Assembly (NCBI GenBank): GCA_023413645.1
Contig: JAEZPN010000005.1
Span: forward strand, 1 to 9,340
Reading direction: 5' to 3'
Source: Bacteroidota bacterium
Lineage (GTDB): Bacteria > Bacteroidota > Bacteroidia > Bacteroidales > Rikenellaceae
DNA length: 9,340 nucleotides
Below the pieces are notes generated by a model. That model saw only the letters and a list, made by a program, of their open reading frames with translations. It searched no databases and was not told the origin of the DNA. This document shows positions 1 through 7,711 of this stretch, piece after piece (position 1 is the first letter of the stretch; every line of letters begins with the position of its first letter). A program made the position numbers and the translations under genes.

Positions 1-39
1 CCCGAGGATAAGACCATGTCTGGTGCGATGATTGGATAA
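1..39 (+). CDS. C-terminal tail of an unidentified protein (partial)
   Basis: Frame 1 is open from the window edge and stops at TAA 37-39, giving the tail PEDKTMSGAMIG. The other two forward frames stop earlier. Codons GAG, AAG and GGT resemble those of the neighbouring genes. Twelve codons are too few to identify a family, and an open stretch this short can occur by chance. If real, it ends 85 bp upstream of ilvE on the same strand, so it could be an operon partner of ilvE or simply the preceding gene. Confidence 0.4.
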   Translation, partial: PEDKTMSGAMIG

Positions 40-124
40 TATAACATATTGATTGTTAATGGGTTAGCTTAATTTAGAGACAACCTAAAATAAAAATATA
101 ACCAACTAAACTTAACTTTTTACT

Positions 125-1138
125 ATGGAAAACATTAAATGGGGAGAGCTTGGTTTTGCCTACTACAAGACCGCTTTCAATGTTCGCTACCACTACGCTA
201 ACGGTCAGTGGAGCCAGATGGAGGTAACCGATGATGAGTACATCAAGATGCACATGTCGGCTGCTTGTTTGCACTACGGCTTGGAGATCTTCGAGGGTCT
301 TAAGGCTTTCCGCGGTGTTGATGGCAAGGTACGTTTGTTCCGTCCTGAGAAGAACGCACAGCGTATGATCAACTCAGCTAACCGTCTCTGCCTTCCCGCT
401 CCTACTGTTGAGCAGTTCGTTGAGGGTTGCGTAGAGTGCGTTAAGCGTAACCTCGACTTCGTTCCTCCCTACGAGACAGGTGCATCGCTCTACTTGCGTC
501 CTACACTTCTCGGTACTAAGACTTGTCTTGGTGTTCGCGCTGTTGACGAGGCTGATCTTATCATCTTCTGTGCTCCTGTAGGTCCTTACTTCAAGGGCGG
601 TATGGCAGCTATCAAGGCTCTCATCATGCGTGATCAGGACCGTGCTGCTCCACGTGGAACAGGTGACGTAAAGGTAGGTGGTAACTACGCTTCTTCTATC
701 TGGTCACTCGAGGAGGCTCACCGTAAGGGCTTCTCTAACGTTCTTTACCTCGATGCTGCTACTCACTCAAAGGTTGAGGAGTTTGGTGCTGCAAACTTCT
801 TCGGTATCAAGAACAACACTTACGTAACACCTAAGTCATCTTCAATTCTTCCTTCAATTACTAACATGACTCTTCGTGAGATTGCTAAGGATCTTGGCCT
901 CACAGTTGAGGAGCGTGATATCCCAGTTGAGGAGCTTGCTACATTTGAGGAGGCTGGTGCTTGCGGTACTGCAGCTGTTATTTCACCTATCGGCGCTCTC
1001 TACGATCTTGATAACAACGTAACATACGACTACGGTATGAAGGTTGGTGAGACTTGTAAGAAGATGTACGATCACCTCCAGGGTATTCAGTACGGCCGCG
1101 TAGAGGATACTCACAACTGGAATGTTCTAGTTGAATAA
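125..1138 (+). CDS. ilvE: Branched-chain amino acid aminotransferase (PLP fold type IV)
   Basis: This 337-residue enzyme catalyses the reversible last step of valine, leucine and isoleucine synthesis, moving an amino group between glutamate and branched-chain 2-oxo acids in the cytoplasm. The sequence fits the class IV aminotransferase fold. The likely Schiff-base lysine is K183 in GDVKVGGNYA. E219 in VEEFGAAN is placed to contact the PLP ring nitrogen. GTAAVISPIG near residues 281-290 matches the phosphate-binding segment. The N-terminal HYGLEIFEGLKAFR (about 50-63) is typical of the longer, eukaryote-like BCAT branch. The length is normal. The ATG at 125 follows an A-rich leader without a Shine-Dalgarno site. 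Upstream only a weak -7-like TAATTTAG (70-77, 7 of 8) is visible, so its promoter is uncertain. Codons are strongly biased (GGT, CGT, GCT, AAG, GAG), consistent with high expression. A D-amino acid or other class IV aminotransferase is less likely. Confidence 0.95.
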   Translation: MENIKWGELGFAYYKTAFNVRYHYANGQWSQMEVTDDEYIKMHMSAACLHYGLEIFEGLKAFRGVDGKVRLFRPEKNAQRMINSANRLCLPAPTVEQFVEGCVECVKRNLDFVPPYETGASLYLRPTLLGTKTCLGVRAVDEADLIIFCAPVGPYFKGGMAAIKALIMRDQDRAAPRGTGDVKVGGNYASSIWSLEEAHRKGFSNVLYLDAATHSKVEEFGAANFFGIKNNTYVTPKSSSILPSITNMTLREIAKDLGLTVEERDIPVEELATFEEAGACGTAAVISPIGALYDLDNNVTYDYGMKVGETCKKMYDHLQGIQYGRVEDTHNWNVLVE

Positions 1139-1147
1139 TTCCTTGTG

Positions 1148-1274
1148 AATTTCTTGTGATAGTGGCGCATCTGCGCCGCTTCAATCAAAACCCCGAATGG
1201 GATGTACGTCAAGTACTACCCATCCGGGGTTTTCTCATGTCAGCGACACATCTGCACCACTCTGACAAGAAATT
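1148..1274. repeat. 127-bp palindromic intergenic repeat, copy 1
   Basis: The element begins with AATTTCTTGT and ends with ACAAGAAATT. These terminal inverted repeats extend imperfectly: 26 of the first 33 positions pair with the other end. Nested inside is a second hairpin (see the terminator at 1187-1233). The second copy at 9019-9145 has the same length, no indels and 8 substitutions. It starts 9 bp after the ilvE stop, and no target-site duplication is visible at the flanks (CCTTGTG and CAGGTGT). The element codes for no convincing protein. It could be a MITE-like snap-back element or a REP/BIME-like structured repeat. No transposase in the window matches it. Confidence 0.9.
1187..1233. 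terminator. Inner hairpin of repeat copy 1, probable bidirectional terminator
   Basis: The stem runs AAAACCCCG...CGGGGTTTT and continues through ATGGG/CCCAT and GTAC/GTAC to a 5-base loop GTCAA at 1208-1212. An A/C mismatch and a 2x2 internal loop interrupt it. The strong GC stem followed by four T on either strand could end transcription of ilvE rightward and back up leftward termination after mnmG. The short T tract makes it moderate in strength. Confidence 0.6.
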
Positions 1275-1329
1275 CAGGTGTGATACTGATTGAAGTTTTT
1301 GCTTTATTTTAATTTGTGTTATCAACAAA

Positions 1330-1355
1330 AAAAGTGTTCCACGTGGAACACTTTT
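1330..1355 (-). terminator. Rho-independent terminator of the leftward pheS-mnmG gene set
   Basis: This is a perfect 26-bp palindrome. As RNA it folds into an 11-bp stem with an ACGT loop. On the minus strand it lies about 38 nt past the mnmG stop and runs into a seven-T tract (plus-strand A run 1327-1333). On the plus strand only four T follow. The best reading is a leftward terminator, possibly with weaker activity for ilvE. It fully contains the parS-like core. Confidence 0.7.
1335..1350. promoter_or_regulatory. parS: parS-like ParB binding site
   Basis: The 16-bp perfect palindrome TGTTCCACGTGGAACA fits the widely conserved chromosomal parS pattern TGTTNCACGTGNAACA, bound by ParB to nucleate the ParABS and SMC chromosome segregation complex. 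It lies about 44 bp beyond the 3' end of mnmG (gidA), a gene found beside parAB and the origin in many bacteria. parA and parB are not in this window. The flanking A and T runs extend the palindrome to 26 bp, so it may also, or only, be a terminator. Confidence 0.6.
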
Positions 1356-1393
1356 AATATATATGTCTCGCTTTTTGCTTTGCAACCCTCTAT

Positions 1394-3277
1394 TTATCGA
1401 CCAAATTTTACCAACAATACATTAATATCTGCTGGTGAGACTCCAGGAATACGCGAGGCATGACCGATGGTTGTAGGTCTAATTCTGCTTAGCTTTTGGC
1501 GCGCTTCGATTGTCAAAGATTGCATTGCGTTGTAGTCAAAACCCTCGGGAATGATAATATCTTCTAGTCGGTGCATCTTATCTGCATAGTATTTTTCACG
1601 CTCGATATATCCGCGATACTTAATTTGTATCTCTGCCTGCTCTATGACCTCTGCTGAAAAATCGTTCTGCTCGACAAATTTTTTCAATCGAGGCACAACC
1701 GTCATTAGCGATTTCATCGTCACATTACTACGCAAAATGATGTCGTAAAGCTTTTTTCCCTGCGTCAAAGGCTCCTCACCAAGCGAAATTAAATAGCTGT
1801 CAATTTCGCCTATTTTTACCGATGTCTTACGTAGCATCGAAATAAGCGATTCTACAGCCGCATTTTTTTTAAGCAAATTTGCGTGTTTCTCCTCGCTTAC
1901 GAGACCAATTTTGTATCCCAATGGTGTTAGTCGTGCATCGGCATTATCCTGGCGGAGCAGGATGCGATACTCGGCACGCGAGGTAAACATGCGGTATGGC
2001 TCGTCTACACCCTTTGTTACAAGGTCATCAATCAAGACTCCGATATACGCCTCGTCGCGCTTCAACACAATACCCTCCTCGCCGCGCATAGAGCGGTGTG
2101 CGTTGATGCCCGCCATAAGACCCTGCGCTGCTGCCTCCTCATATCCCGTAGTGCCGTTCACCTGTCCCGCGAAGTATAGGCCTTCGATGAGCTTTGTCTC
2201 GAGTGTGTGCTTTAGCTGTGTGGGTGGGAAGTAGTCATACTCGATAGCGTAGCCTGGACGGTAGACATGCACATCTTCGAGCCCTTTGATTGTGTGTAGT
2301 GCCTCGAGCTGCACCTCATATGGTAGTGACGACGAGAAACCATTGAGGTAGTACTCGTTGGTATTGCGACCCTCGGGCTCGAGGAATAGCTGATGCTGCT
2401 CCTTATCTGCGAAGGTGCGGAGCTTATCCTCGATGCTTGGGCAGTAGCGTGGACCTATGCCCGAGATGGTGCCATTGAAGAGTGGCGAGCGGTCAAAACC
2501 AGTGCGCAAAATATCGTGCACCTCCTTTGAGGTATAGACCATAAAACAGGGTAACTGATGCTTAACTGCCTCAGTATCAAGGTCGTATGAGAATTTTGTG
2601 GGCTCTGCGTCACCCTCCTGCTGCTCCAAGGCCTCGAAGTTAATGGTTCGTGCATCAAGACGCGCTGGTGTACCCGTCTTCATGCGGCCAGTCTCGAAAC
2701 CGAGTGCTGCAAGTTGCTCTGTGATGCCGTATGCTGCCTGATCTCCCGCGCGGCCACCTGCTGCCTGTGCTGCTCCACAGTGCATAACGCCACCGAGGAA
2801 TGTTCCTGCGGTGAGTACTACCCTATCAGCCTCAATCTCCACGCCCATTCGCGTTTTAACGCCCTTTACACGGGGTTTCTCCCCCGATTGGTCTAGGAGT
2901 ATCTCCGTAACGGAATCCTGCCACAAATAGAGATTAGGCGTATTCTCGAGCGTGCGGCGCCAGAGGCGTGAAAACTCTGCCTTGTCGCACTGCGCACGTG
3001 GGCTCCACATTGCTGCACCCTTAGAGCGATTGAGCATGCGGAACTGAATAGCACTTTGATCGGTTACCCTACCCATCATGCCACCAAGAGCATCTATCTC
3101 TCTCACTATCTGACCTTTAGCCACGCCACCCACAGCGGGATTGCACGACATGGCGGCAATCTTGTCCATGTCGATAGTGACGAGCAGTGTGCGTGAGCCG
3201 AGGCGCGCTGCAGCAGATGCTGCCTCACAGCCCGCATGGCCCGCGCCAATGACAACTATGTCGTAGCGTAGTCTCAT
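1394..3277 (-). CDS. mnmG: tRNA uridine-5-carboxymethylaminomethyl(34) synthesis enzyme MnmG (GidA)
   Basis: This 627-residue FAD protein acts with MnmE to install a carboxymethylaminomethyl group on the wobble uridine U34 of certain tRNAs, improving decoding in the cytoplasm. The N terminus has the Rossmann FAD motif [10 protein letters not shown] (11-20). Two GidA family signatures are clear: [11 protein letters not shown] (275-285) and [17 protein letters not shown] (370-386). Candidate catalytic cysteines are C45 (SCNP) and C279. The C-terminal helical region ends in [16 protein letters not shown], as expected for the MnmE- and tRNA-binding part. An in-frame ATG 66 nt upstream exists, but the start at 3277 is preferred: it sits in an ATGA overlap with the ybeY stop, and [11 protein letters not shown] is the standard family N terminus. 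Length is normal. It is the last gene of the leftward set, so it is likely translated by coupling to ybeY. Confidence 0.97.
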   Translation of the reverse strand: MRLRYDIVVIGAGHAGCEAASAAARLGSRTLLVTIDMDKIAAMSCNPAVGGVAKGQIVREIDALGGMMGRVTDQSAIQFRMLNRSKGAAMWSPRAQCDKAEFSRLWRRTLENTPNLYLWQDSVTEILLDQSGEKPRVKGVKTRMGVEIEADRVVLTAGTFLGGVMHCGAAQAAGGRAGDQAAYGITEQLAALGFETGRMKTGTPARLDARTINFEALEQQEGDAEPTKFSYDLDTEAVKHQLPCFMVYTSKEVHDILRTGFDRSPLFNGTISGIGPRYCPSIEDKLRTFADKEQHQLFLEPEGRNTNEYYLNGFSSSLPYEVQLEALHTIKGLEDVHVYRPGYAIEYDYFPPTQLKHTLETKLIEGLYFAGQVNGTTGYEEAAAQGLMAGINAHRSMRGEEGIVLKRDEAYIGVLIDDLVTKGVDEPYRMFTSRAEYRILLRQDNADARLTPLGYKIGLVSEEKHANLLKKNAAVESLISMLRKTSVKIGEIDSYLISLGEEPLTQGKKLYDIILRSNVTMKSLMTVVPRLKKFVEQNDFSAEVIEQAEIQIKYRGYIEREKYYADKMHRLEDIIIPEGFDYNAMQSLTIEARQKLSRIRPTTIGHASRIPGVSPADINVLLVKFGR

Positions 3278-3711
3278 AGAATCTCCTCGCGTAGTAGTTT
3301 GAGGTATCGGTTTTCGAGGCGACGCATCTCTTTCTCTGCCCATGGACTCTTGTCCTTGTGTCCGCAGAGGTGAAGTGCGCCATGCACGATGATACGGCGC
3401 ATCTCGTTGAAGGGTAGCGCGCCATAGATGTCGGCGTTATCCTCCACCGTTGCAACGTCGATATATACCTCGCCTGCAACGATGCCCTCAGCTACCCTGC
3501 TCTCGCGGTCCTCGAACGTAATGACGTCTGTGTAGTAGTCGTGGCCGAGGAAGTCGCGGTTCATCTGTCTGTGGTACTCCGATGAGCAGAAGATGTAGTT
3601 GATCTCGCCTGCGGTGTAGCCCTCTCGGCGGATAACTTCGGTAATCCATTTGCGGAGTGCTAATCGGTTGACAGGTAAGTAGTTGCAGTCTTGCTTATAA
3701 AAATGTATCAT
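3274..3711 (-). CDS. ybeY: Endoribonuclease YbeY (UPF0054 family)
   Basis: This 145-residue cytoplasmic metalloprotein belongs to the YbeY family, which is needed for 16S rRNA 3'-end maturation and ribosome quality control. Family hallmarks are [26 protein letters not shown] (about 41-66), where TDVITF is the conserved strand, and the metal-site region [11 protein letters not shown] (110-120). The usual HGxLHLxGYDH motif has three metal-binding histidines. Here H110 and H114 are present, D120 occupies the third ligand position, and H118 replaces the usual Tyr. I recall GYKD in place of GYDH in other Bacteroidota, so the Asp is probably a lineage variant and not decay. The start is ATG 9 bp after the EnvC-like stop. 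The stop overlaps the mnmG start by 4 bp (ATGA). Confidence 0.93.
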   Translation of the reverse strand: MIHFYKQDCNYLPVNRLALRKWITEVIRREGYTAGEINYIFCSSEYHRQMNRDFLGHDYYTDVITFEDRESRVAEGIVAGEVYIDVATVEDNADIYGALPFNEMRRIIVHGALHLCGHKDKSPWAEKEMRRLENRYLKLLREEIL

Positions 3712-3720
3712 AGTATAAAA

Positions 3721-4851
3721 CTATTTTTTCTTGAAGAAGTTGGATACGAAGAGCTGCTTTTGTGAGTTACGCTCATATACAGCGATTCGTATGTAGTGGT
3801 ACTCCTTGCCCTTGGCATCTATACCACGGCCTATGGTACCTATCTTCTGGTCCTTTTTCAGCACGTCACCCTTCTTTACGCATACCGATCCAAGGTTGGT
3901 AAATGTCACAAGGTGAGCACCATAGCTTAGGTATATGGTGTAGTGGTTTGTGCGCTCCATGCGTACTATCTCCTCTACCTTACCCTCGTGCATTGTGCGC
4001 ACGCTGTCGCCCGCCTTGCCGGTGATTGTTGCGCCGTAGCCCTCCTCGGTAAGTGTGCCACCCTCCACGGGGAGGTTTAGGCCTCGTGTTGACTTAGAGA
4101 ATGAGGAACCCACGGTGTTATTCTTGATGAGCTTCTGAAGCTCTGCCACGGCATTTTCGTGGAGCTTCTCCTGCTTGCGCTGCTGGTTAATAGCCTCCTT
4201 CTCGCGCTGTGAGAGCTTGTTGTAGGAGCGCTGTGCTGCTACCCTATCATCCTCCAACTCGCGGCGCTCCTTGTCCAGCGCCTTGGTTACTGAGTCGAGC
4301 TCGTTGCTTCGTGCTGTGAGTACTAAGCGCTGCTCCGCAAGGCGTGTACTCTGACTTGTTATGGAGTCTGCGAGTTCTCTGCGGCTTGCTGCTATATGCT
4401 CTACCTCGGCCATGCGTCGTGCCGCCTCGGTGATGTCGCGTGATGAGTAGATATAGTATTTGCTGTTATTGTGTTTGTGGTTGCGGTAAGCTACGCGCAC
4501 CGCCTCAGCGTATATCTCGCGGTTGTGCTTGAGCGTAGCATCGAGCGAGTCTATGGTGTACTCTGTAGCCTTTAGTTCGGCCTCCACGAGGCTATGTTCG
4601 GTCTCCACCTCGCTGATATACTCCTCGCGCATTTTGACCTGCTTCTCGAGGGCCTTAACCTGCTCACGGGCACTCGTCTTCTCCTTCTTGAGGGTGTTTA
4701 CCTGCTTCTTAGCATTGTCGAGACTCTTCTTGTACTGCTCCACGCGCTTACGCTGGTCCTCCACCGACTTGCTGCTCTTCTGTGCCGAGAGCGTTAGTGG
4801 GGTAGTGGTAAGAAGTATTAAGAGTAGTAGCTTTGCTATTCGTGCTATCAT
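3721..4851 (-). CDS. EnvC-like murein hydrolase activator (coiled coil plus degenerate LytM/M23 domain)
   Basis: This 376-residue exported protein has a signal peptide (MIARIAKLLLLILLTTTPLTLSA, cleavage near 23). Long charged coiled coils follow at about 27-125 and 165-245, rich in K, E, Q and R. A C-terminal LytM/M23-like domain spans about 257-376, with the expected order of GxxGDSVRTMHEGKV, a central strand and KKGDVLKKDQKIGTIG. EnvC-family proteins activate N-acetylmuramoyl-L-alanine amidases at the division septum. In active M23 enzymes the zinc ligands are HxxxD and HxH. Here the first motif is absent and the HxH-equivalent segment reads VTFTN, so the domain is probably non-catalytic, as in E. 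coli EnvC. The signal and coiled-coil layout supports an amidase activator, but the partner amidase is not in this window. The TPR protein lies 13 bp upstream. Confidence 0.85.
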   Translation of the reverse strand: MIARIAKLLLLILLTTTPLTLSAQKSSKSVEDQRKRVEQYKKSLDNAKKQVNTLKKEKTSAREQVKALEKQVKMREEYISEVETEHSLVEAELKATEYTIDSLDATLKHNREIYAEAVRVAYRNHKHNNSKYYIYSSRDITEAARRMAEVEHIAASRRELADSITSQSTRLAEQRLVLTARSNELDSVTKALDKERRELEDDRVAAQRSYNKLSQREKEAINQQRKQEKLHENAVAELQKLIKNNTVGSSFSKSTRGLNLPVEGGTLTEEGYGATITGKAGDSVRTMHEGKVEEIVRMERTNHYTIYLSYGAHLVTFTNLGSVCVKKGDVLKKDQKIGTIGRGIDAKGKEYHYIRIAVYERNSQKQLFVSNFFKKK

Positions 4852-4864
4852 GATTGTCTTAAGT

Positions 4865-6613
4865 TTATCTCTTTTTGCTCTTATTTTGCTCGCTTGCAGC
4901 CTTAATCTCTGCTATATGCTTCTCCATGGCATCCTTGTCGTAGCCCTGTGACACGGCCTTCTTCCAGTAGGTGTCGGCCATGAATGTTTCGCCCAGTGCC
5001 CATAGTATGTCGCCATAGTGCGCAAGGAGTGAGGCATCGCGCTGTGCGCTAAGTGATAGCGCCTGGCTCATCACGCTCTTGGCCTCCTTGTTCTCTCCTA
5101 AGCGGTGGAGCACCCATGCGAGGGTGTCTACATATGTGGCGTTGTTGGGCTCGAGAGATGTCGCCTTACGTGCCATTGCGAGGGCCTTATTTAGATCCTC
5201 GTCGCGGAGCGAGAGGAAGTAGGCGTAGTTGTTGAGCACCATGGCATTCTCCGTATCGTAATCGAGTGCCTTGCGGTATGCCTTAAATGCTTTGCCATCC
5301 TTGCCCATCTCGTGGTATATATCTCCGATGTAGCCATATATCCTGCTACGTTCTATGTCGTTGCCGCAGATCTCTAGGCCTTTTTTGAATACCTTTATCG
5401 CACGCTCTTGCGAGCCATTCTCGAGGATGTAGAAACCGGCGTATGACACAATATCGAGGCTGTCGGGGTAGCGGTCCATCGCCTCGTTAAGCCACACTCT
5501 AACCATGTCGTCATGTCCGAGGTATGATGCCAACTGCATTAGGTCGATGTAGTGCTGTGGCGTCGTGCCCTCATCCACCAGGTGGCGTGAGAGATAGTCA
5601 TACGCACTCTCCAACTCACCGAGTGCTATCATGTGGTCGGCATAGCAGTCTACCACCTCGCGGTTGTTAGGATAGGCTATGGCGAGGCGCTGTATGATGC
5701 TCCCGAGCTTGATATAGTTCTTGCCGTAGAAGCTCCTATCCGATGTGAGGATCTCTATGCGTTCGAGTCTATAACTTAGGGGTGCGTTGTCGTTGAGTAT
5801 TATGCGCTCCTCGTAGTCGAGCATGCGGCGGCTGTCACCCTTGCGTTCGTGGTAGTATGATAGCGCAGTTAGCACCTCGATGTTTGTGCTGTCTATTTGT
5901 AGTGCCTCCTCGAGCGTTACACGCGCCAGAGAGTCGCGACCGCCCCTCTCATATGCCTCTGCGAGGCTTATGCGTGCACGTGCGTTGTAGGGCTGCTCCA
6001 ATACTCCCTTCTTACCCGCCTCCATCGCTCTGTCGTATTGGTGGGTGTCGAGAAGCAACTGTAGCTTCATCTCTCCGAGGTAGGGGTTGTATCCCGTGCG
6101 TATCTCTGCACTGTCAAGGATGTTGATAGCGGTGTATGGCATGCCACTATAGCCGTAGAGCACTGCCAGGGCGTGGTATGCTTCGATATCCTTGGGTGCC
6201 AGGCGCATCAAACGACGATAGATGGGTATCGCCTGTGAGTATTTGCGTGTCGATATGAGGTTTGCGGCGTAGCTCTGCACATACCACCTATTTGTCGTAT
6301 CTGCAGCAAATGCGCGGCGTGCATACTCCAGCGCCGTGAGTGTGCCACCCTCGAGCTGTGAGAGGTTGTAAAGTGCTGGGGCATATGTGCTATCCTCGGC
6401 GATGATGTTAAGCCATATCTCCTTTGCACGTGACGTATCTCGCGCTATCGTGAGGCTCTTTATGGCCTCGGTGTGGCGATAGCTTATTGAGAGGCTGTCG
6501 GGGAGTGTCGAACGCTCGAGTGTGCGCTGCCTCTGGGCACTACACACCTCGGGTGTCAGCATCATAGATGCCAACAACACAATCAACGTTATTATGTAGC
6601 GTACAGCCCTCAT
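4865..6613 (-). CDS. Exported tetratricopeptide repeat (TPR) protein
   Basis: This 582-residue protein begins with a signal peptide (MRAVRYIITLIVLLASMMLTPEVCSAQ, cleavage near 26). It is predicted to be periplasmic or surface exposed, and no lipobox is convincing. The rest is a helical repeat scaffold of about 34-residue TPR-like units. The clearest are residues 457-490 (NNYAYFLSLRDEDLNKALAMARKA) and 491-524 (TLAWVLHRLGENKEAKSVMSQAL). Others are at about 76-106, 109-140, 143-172, 210-240 and 425-454. TPR arrays usually hold partners together; none can be named from sequence. The reading frame continues upstream to a TTG at 6664. ATG 6613 is preferred because it begins the signal peptide directly and because the intervening 6625-6657 segment forms an RNA hairpin. 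The neighbouring EnvC-like gene suggests, by inference only, a role in envelope or cell-wall assembly. Confidence 0.85.
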   Translation of the reverse strand: MRAVRYIITLIVLLASMMLTPEVCSAQRQRTLERSTLPDSLSISYRHTEAIKSLTIARDTSRAKEIWLNIIAEDSTYAPALYNLSQLEGGTLTALEYARRAFAADTTNRWYVQSYAANLISTRKYSQAIPIYRRLMRLAPKDIEAYHALAVLYGYSGMPYTAINILDSAEIRTGYNPYLGEMKLQLLLDTHQYDRAMEAGKKGVLEQPYNARARISLAEAYERGGRDSLARVTLEEALQIDSTNIEVLTALSYYHERKGDSRRMLDYEERIILNDNAPLSYRLERIEILTSDRSFYGKNYIKLGSIIQRLAIAYPNNREVVDCYADHMIALGELESAYDYLSRHLVDEGTTPQHYIDLMQLASYLGHDDMVRVWLNEAMDRYPDSLDIVSYAGFYILENGSQERAIKVFKKGLEICGNDIERSRIYGYIGDIYHEMGKDGKAFKAYRKALDYDTENAMVLNNYAYFLSLRDEDLNKALAMARKATSLEPNNATYVDTLAWVLHRLGENKEAKSVMSQALSLSAQRDASLLAHYGDILWALGETFMADTYWKKAVSQGYDKDAMEKHIAEIKAASEQNKSKKR

Positions 6614-6624
6614 ATTTAACGAGC

Positions 6625-6657
6625 ACAGGGCATTAAGCGGATGTCTTAACGCCCTGT
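6625..6657 (-). promoter_or_regulatory. Intercistronic RNA hairpin between pheS and the TPR gene
   Basis: On the minus-strand transcript, ACAGGGCGTTAAG pairs with CTTAATGCCCTGT across a 7-base loop. This gives 12 Watson-Crick pairs and one G-U. The hairpin lies in the 72-bp pheS-TPR gap and ends 11 nt before the ATG at 6613. There is no T run after it, so it is not a normal terminator. It could protect or process the pheS message, or modulate translation of the TPR gene. Confidence 0.6.
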
Positions 6658-6685
6658 TACCCAATGGTTTTACTATATTTGGTTA

Positions 6686-7711
6686 TTACAGTGCGCTCTC
6701 GAACTGGTTGAGGAAGCGTACGTCGTTTTCGAAGTATAGACGCAAGTCGCCCACGCCATACTTAAGCATTGCGATACGCTCAATACCCATACCAAATGCG
6801 AAGCCAGAGAACTCCTTAGGATCGATATTGTTTGCCTCCAACACGTTGGGGTCTACCATACCGCAACCCATAATCTCGAGCCAGCCTGTACCCTTACATA
6901 CGCCGCAGCCCTTACCGCCGCAGATTGAGCACGATACGTCAACCTCTGCAGAAGGCTCAGTGAAGGGGAAGTATGAGGGGCGCATACGAATCTGTGCCTG
7001 CTCACCGAAGAGCTCCTTAGCAAAGTAGAGCAACGACTGCTTCATATCTGCGAATGATACGTTGCGGTCGATGTAGAGACCCTCAATCTGGTGGAAGATG
7101 CAGTGTGCACGATATGAGATAGCCTCGTTACGGAATACGCGACCAGGACAGATAACGCGGATAGGGGGCTTCTGACGCTCCATTGTGCGCACCTGAATAG
7201 ATGAGGTGTGTGTGCGGAGTACTACATCGGGGTTGCTCTCGATGAAGAATGTATCCTGCATGTCACGTGCGGGGTGCTCGGGTGGGAAGTTGAGCGCCGA
7301 GAATACGTGCCAGTCATCCTCAATCTCTGGGCCGTCAGCCACGGTGTAGCCGAGGCGTGAGAAGATACCTACGATCTCGTTCTTAACGATAGAGATAGGG
7401 TGGCGTGAGCCCACCTGCTCTGCTGAGCCAGGGCGTGTCATATCGTCAATCTTCGATGCCTTGAGTGCCGCAGCGTTGCCAAACTCCTCTTTGAGGGTGT
7501 TAATGCGCTCTGTAGCAAGGTTTTTGACCTGGTTGATGCGCTGACCCAACTCGCGCTTCTGCTCTGCGGGAACAGCCTTGAACTCCTCCATGAGTGCACC
7601 GAGTACACCCTTCTTGCCAAGTATCTTAATGCGGAATGCCTCTACGTCGGCCGCAGTCTGCGGTGCAAAGGCCTCGATCTCAGCTAATAGCTCGTTGATT
7701 TTGTTAATCAT
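6686..7711 (-). CDS. pheS: Phenylalanine--tRNA ligase alpha subunit
   Basis: This 341-residue subunit carries the catalytic site of the alpha2-beta2 phenylalanyl-tRNA synthetase, charging tRNA-Phe in the cytoplasm. The N-terminal coiled coil (about 1-85) contacts tRNA. The class II core follows, with motif 2 in RVFRNEAISYRAHCIFHQIEGLYID (191-215), FPFTEPSAEVDV (248-259) and motif 3 GFAFGMGIERIAMLKYGVGDLR (303-324). A Cys-rich insert, CSICGGKGCGVCKG (261-274), supplies C261, C264, C269 and C272 in a CxxC-x4-CxxC pattern that could bind zinc. E. coli PheS lacks it, but I recall similar inserts in Bacteroidota and some other lineages. Length is normal. The beta subunit gene pheT is not adjacent, unlike in E. 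coli. It is the first gene of the leftward set and has a candidate promoter at 7843-7850. Confidence 0.97.
   Translation of the reverse strand: MINKINELLAEIEAFAPQTAADVEAFRIKILGKKGVLGALMEEFKAVPAEQKRELGQRINQVKNLATERINTLKEEFGNAAALKASKIDDMTRPGSAEQVGSRHPISIVKNEIVGIFSRLGYTVADGPEIEDDWHVFSALNFPPEHPARDMQDTFFIESNPDVVLRTHTSSIQVRTMERQKPPIRVICPGRVFRNEAISYRAHCIFHQIEGLYIDRNVSFADMKQSLLYFAKELFGEQAQIRMRPSYFPFTEPSAEVDVSCSICGGKGCGVCKGTGWLEIMGCGMVDPNVLEANNIDPKEFSGFAFGMGIERIAMLKYGVGDLRLYFENDVRFLNQFESAL

Noticed and set aside
1275..1393. Replication origin
   Set aside because: The stretch is AT-rich with one DnaA-box-like 9-mer and a parS-like site, but there is no DnaA-box cluster and no dnaA or parAB is present.
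1911..2234. 107-residue + strand open frame opposite mnmG
   Set aside because: It is an antisense shadow of strongly conserved MnmG sequence, and its composition is not protein-like.
3278..3343. 22-residue N-terminal extension of MnmG
   Set aside because: It lies wholly inside ybeY in another frame. The family N terminus begins at [11 protein letters not shown], with ATGA coupling at 3274-3277.
4523..4951. 142-residue + strand open frame opposite the EnvC-like gene
   Set aside because: It lies antisense to a gene with a clear signal peptide, coiled coils and LytM domain. Its Ser/Leu/Cys-rich composition is the mirror of coiled-coil codons.
6614..6664. Upstream TTG start for the TPR protein (17 extra residues)
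   Set aside because: TTG starts are uncommon here, the extension would precede a ready-made signal peptide, and the segment forms an RNA hairpin.
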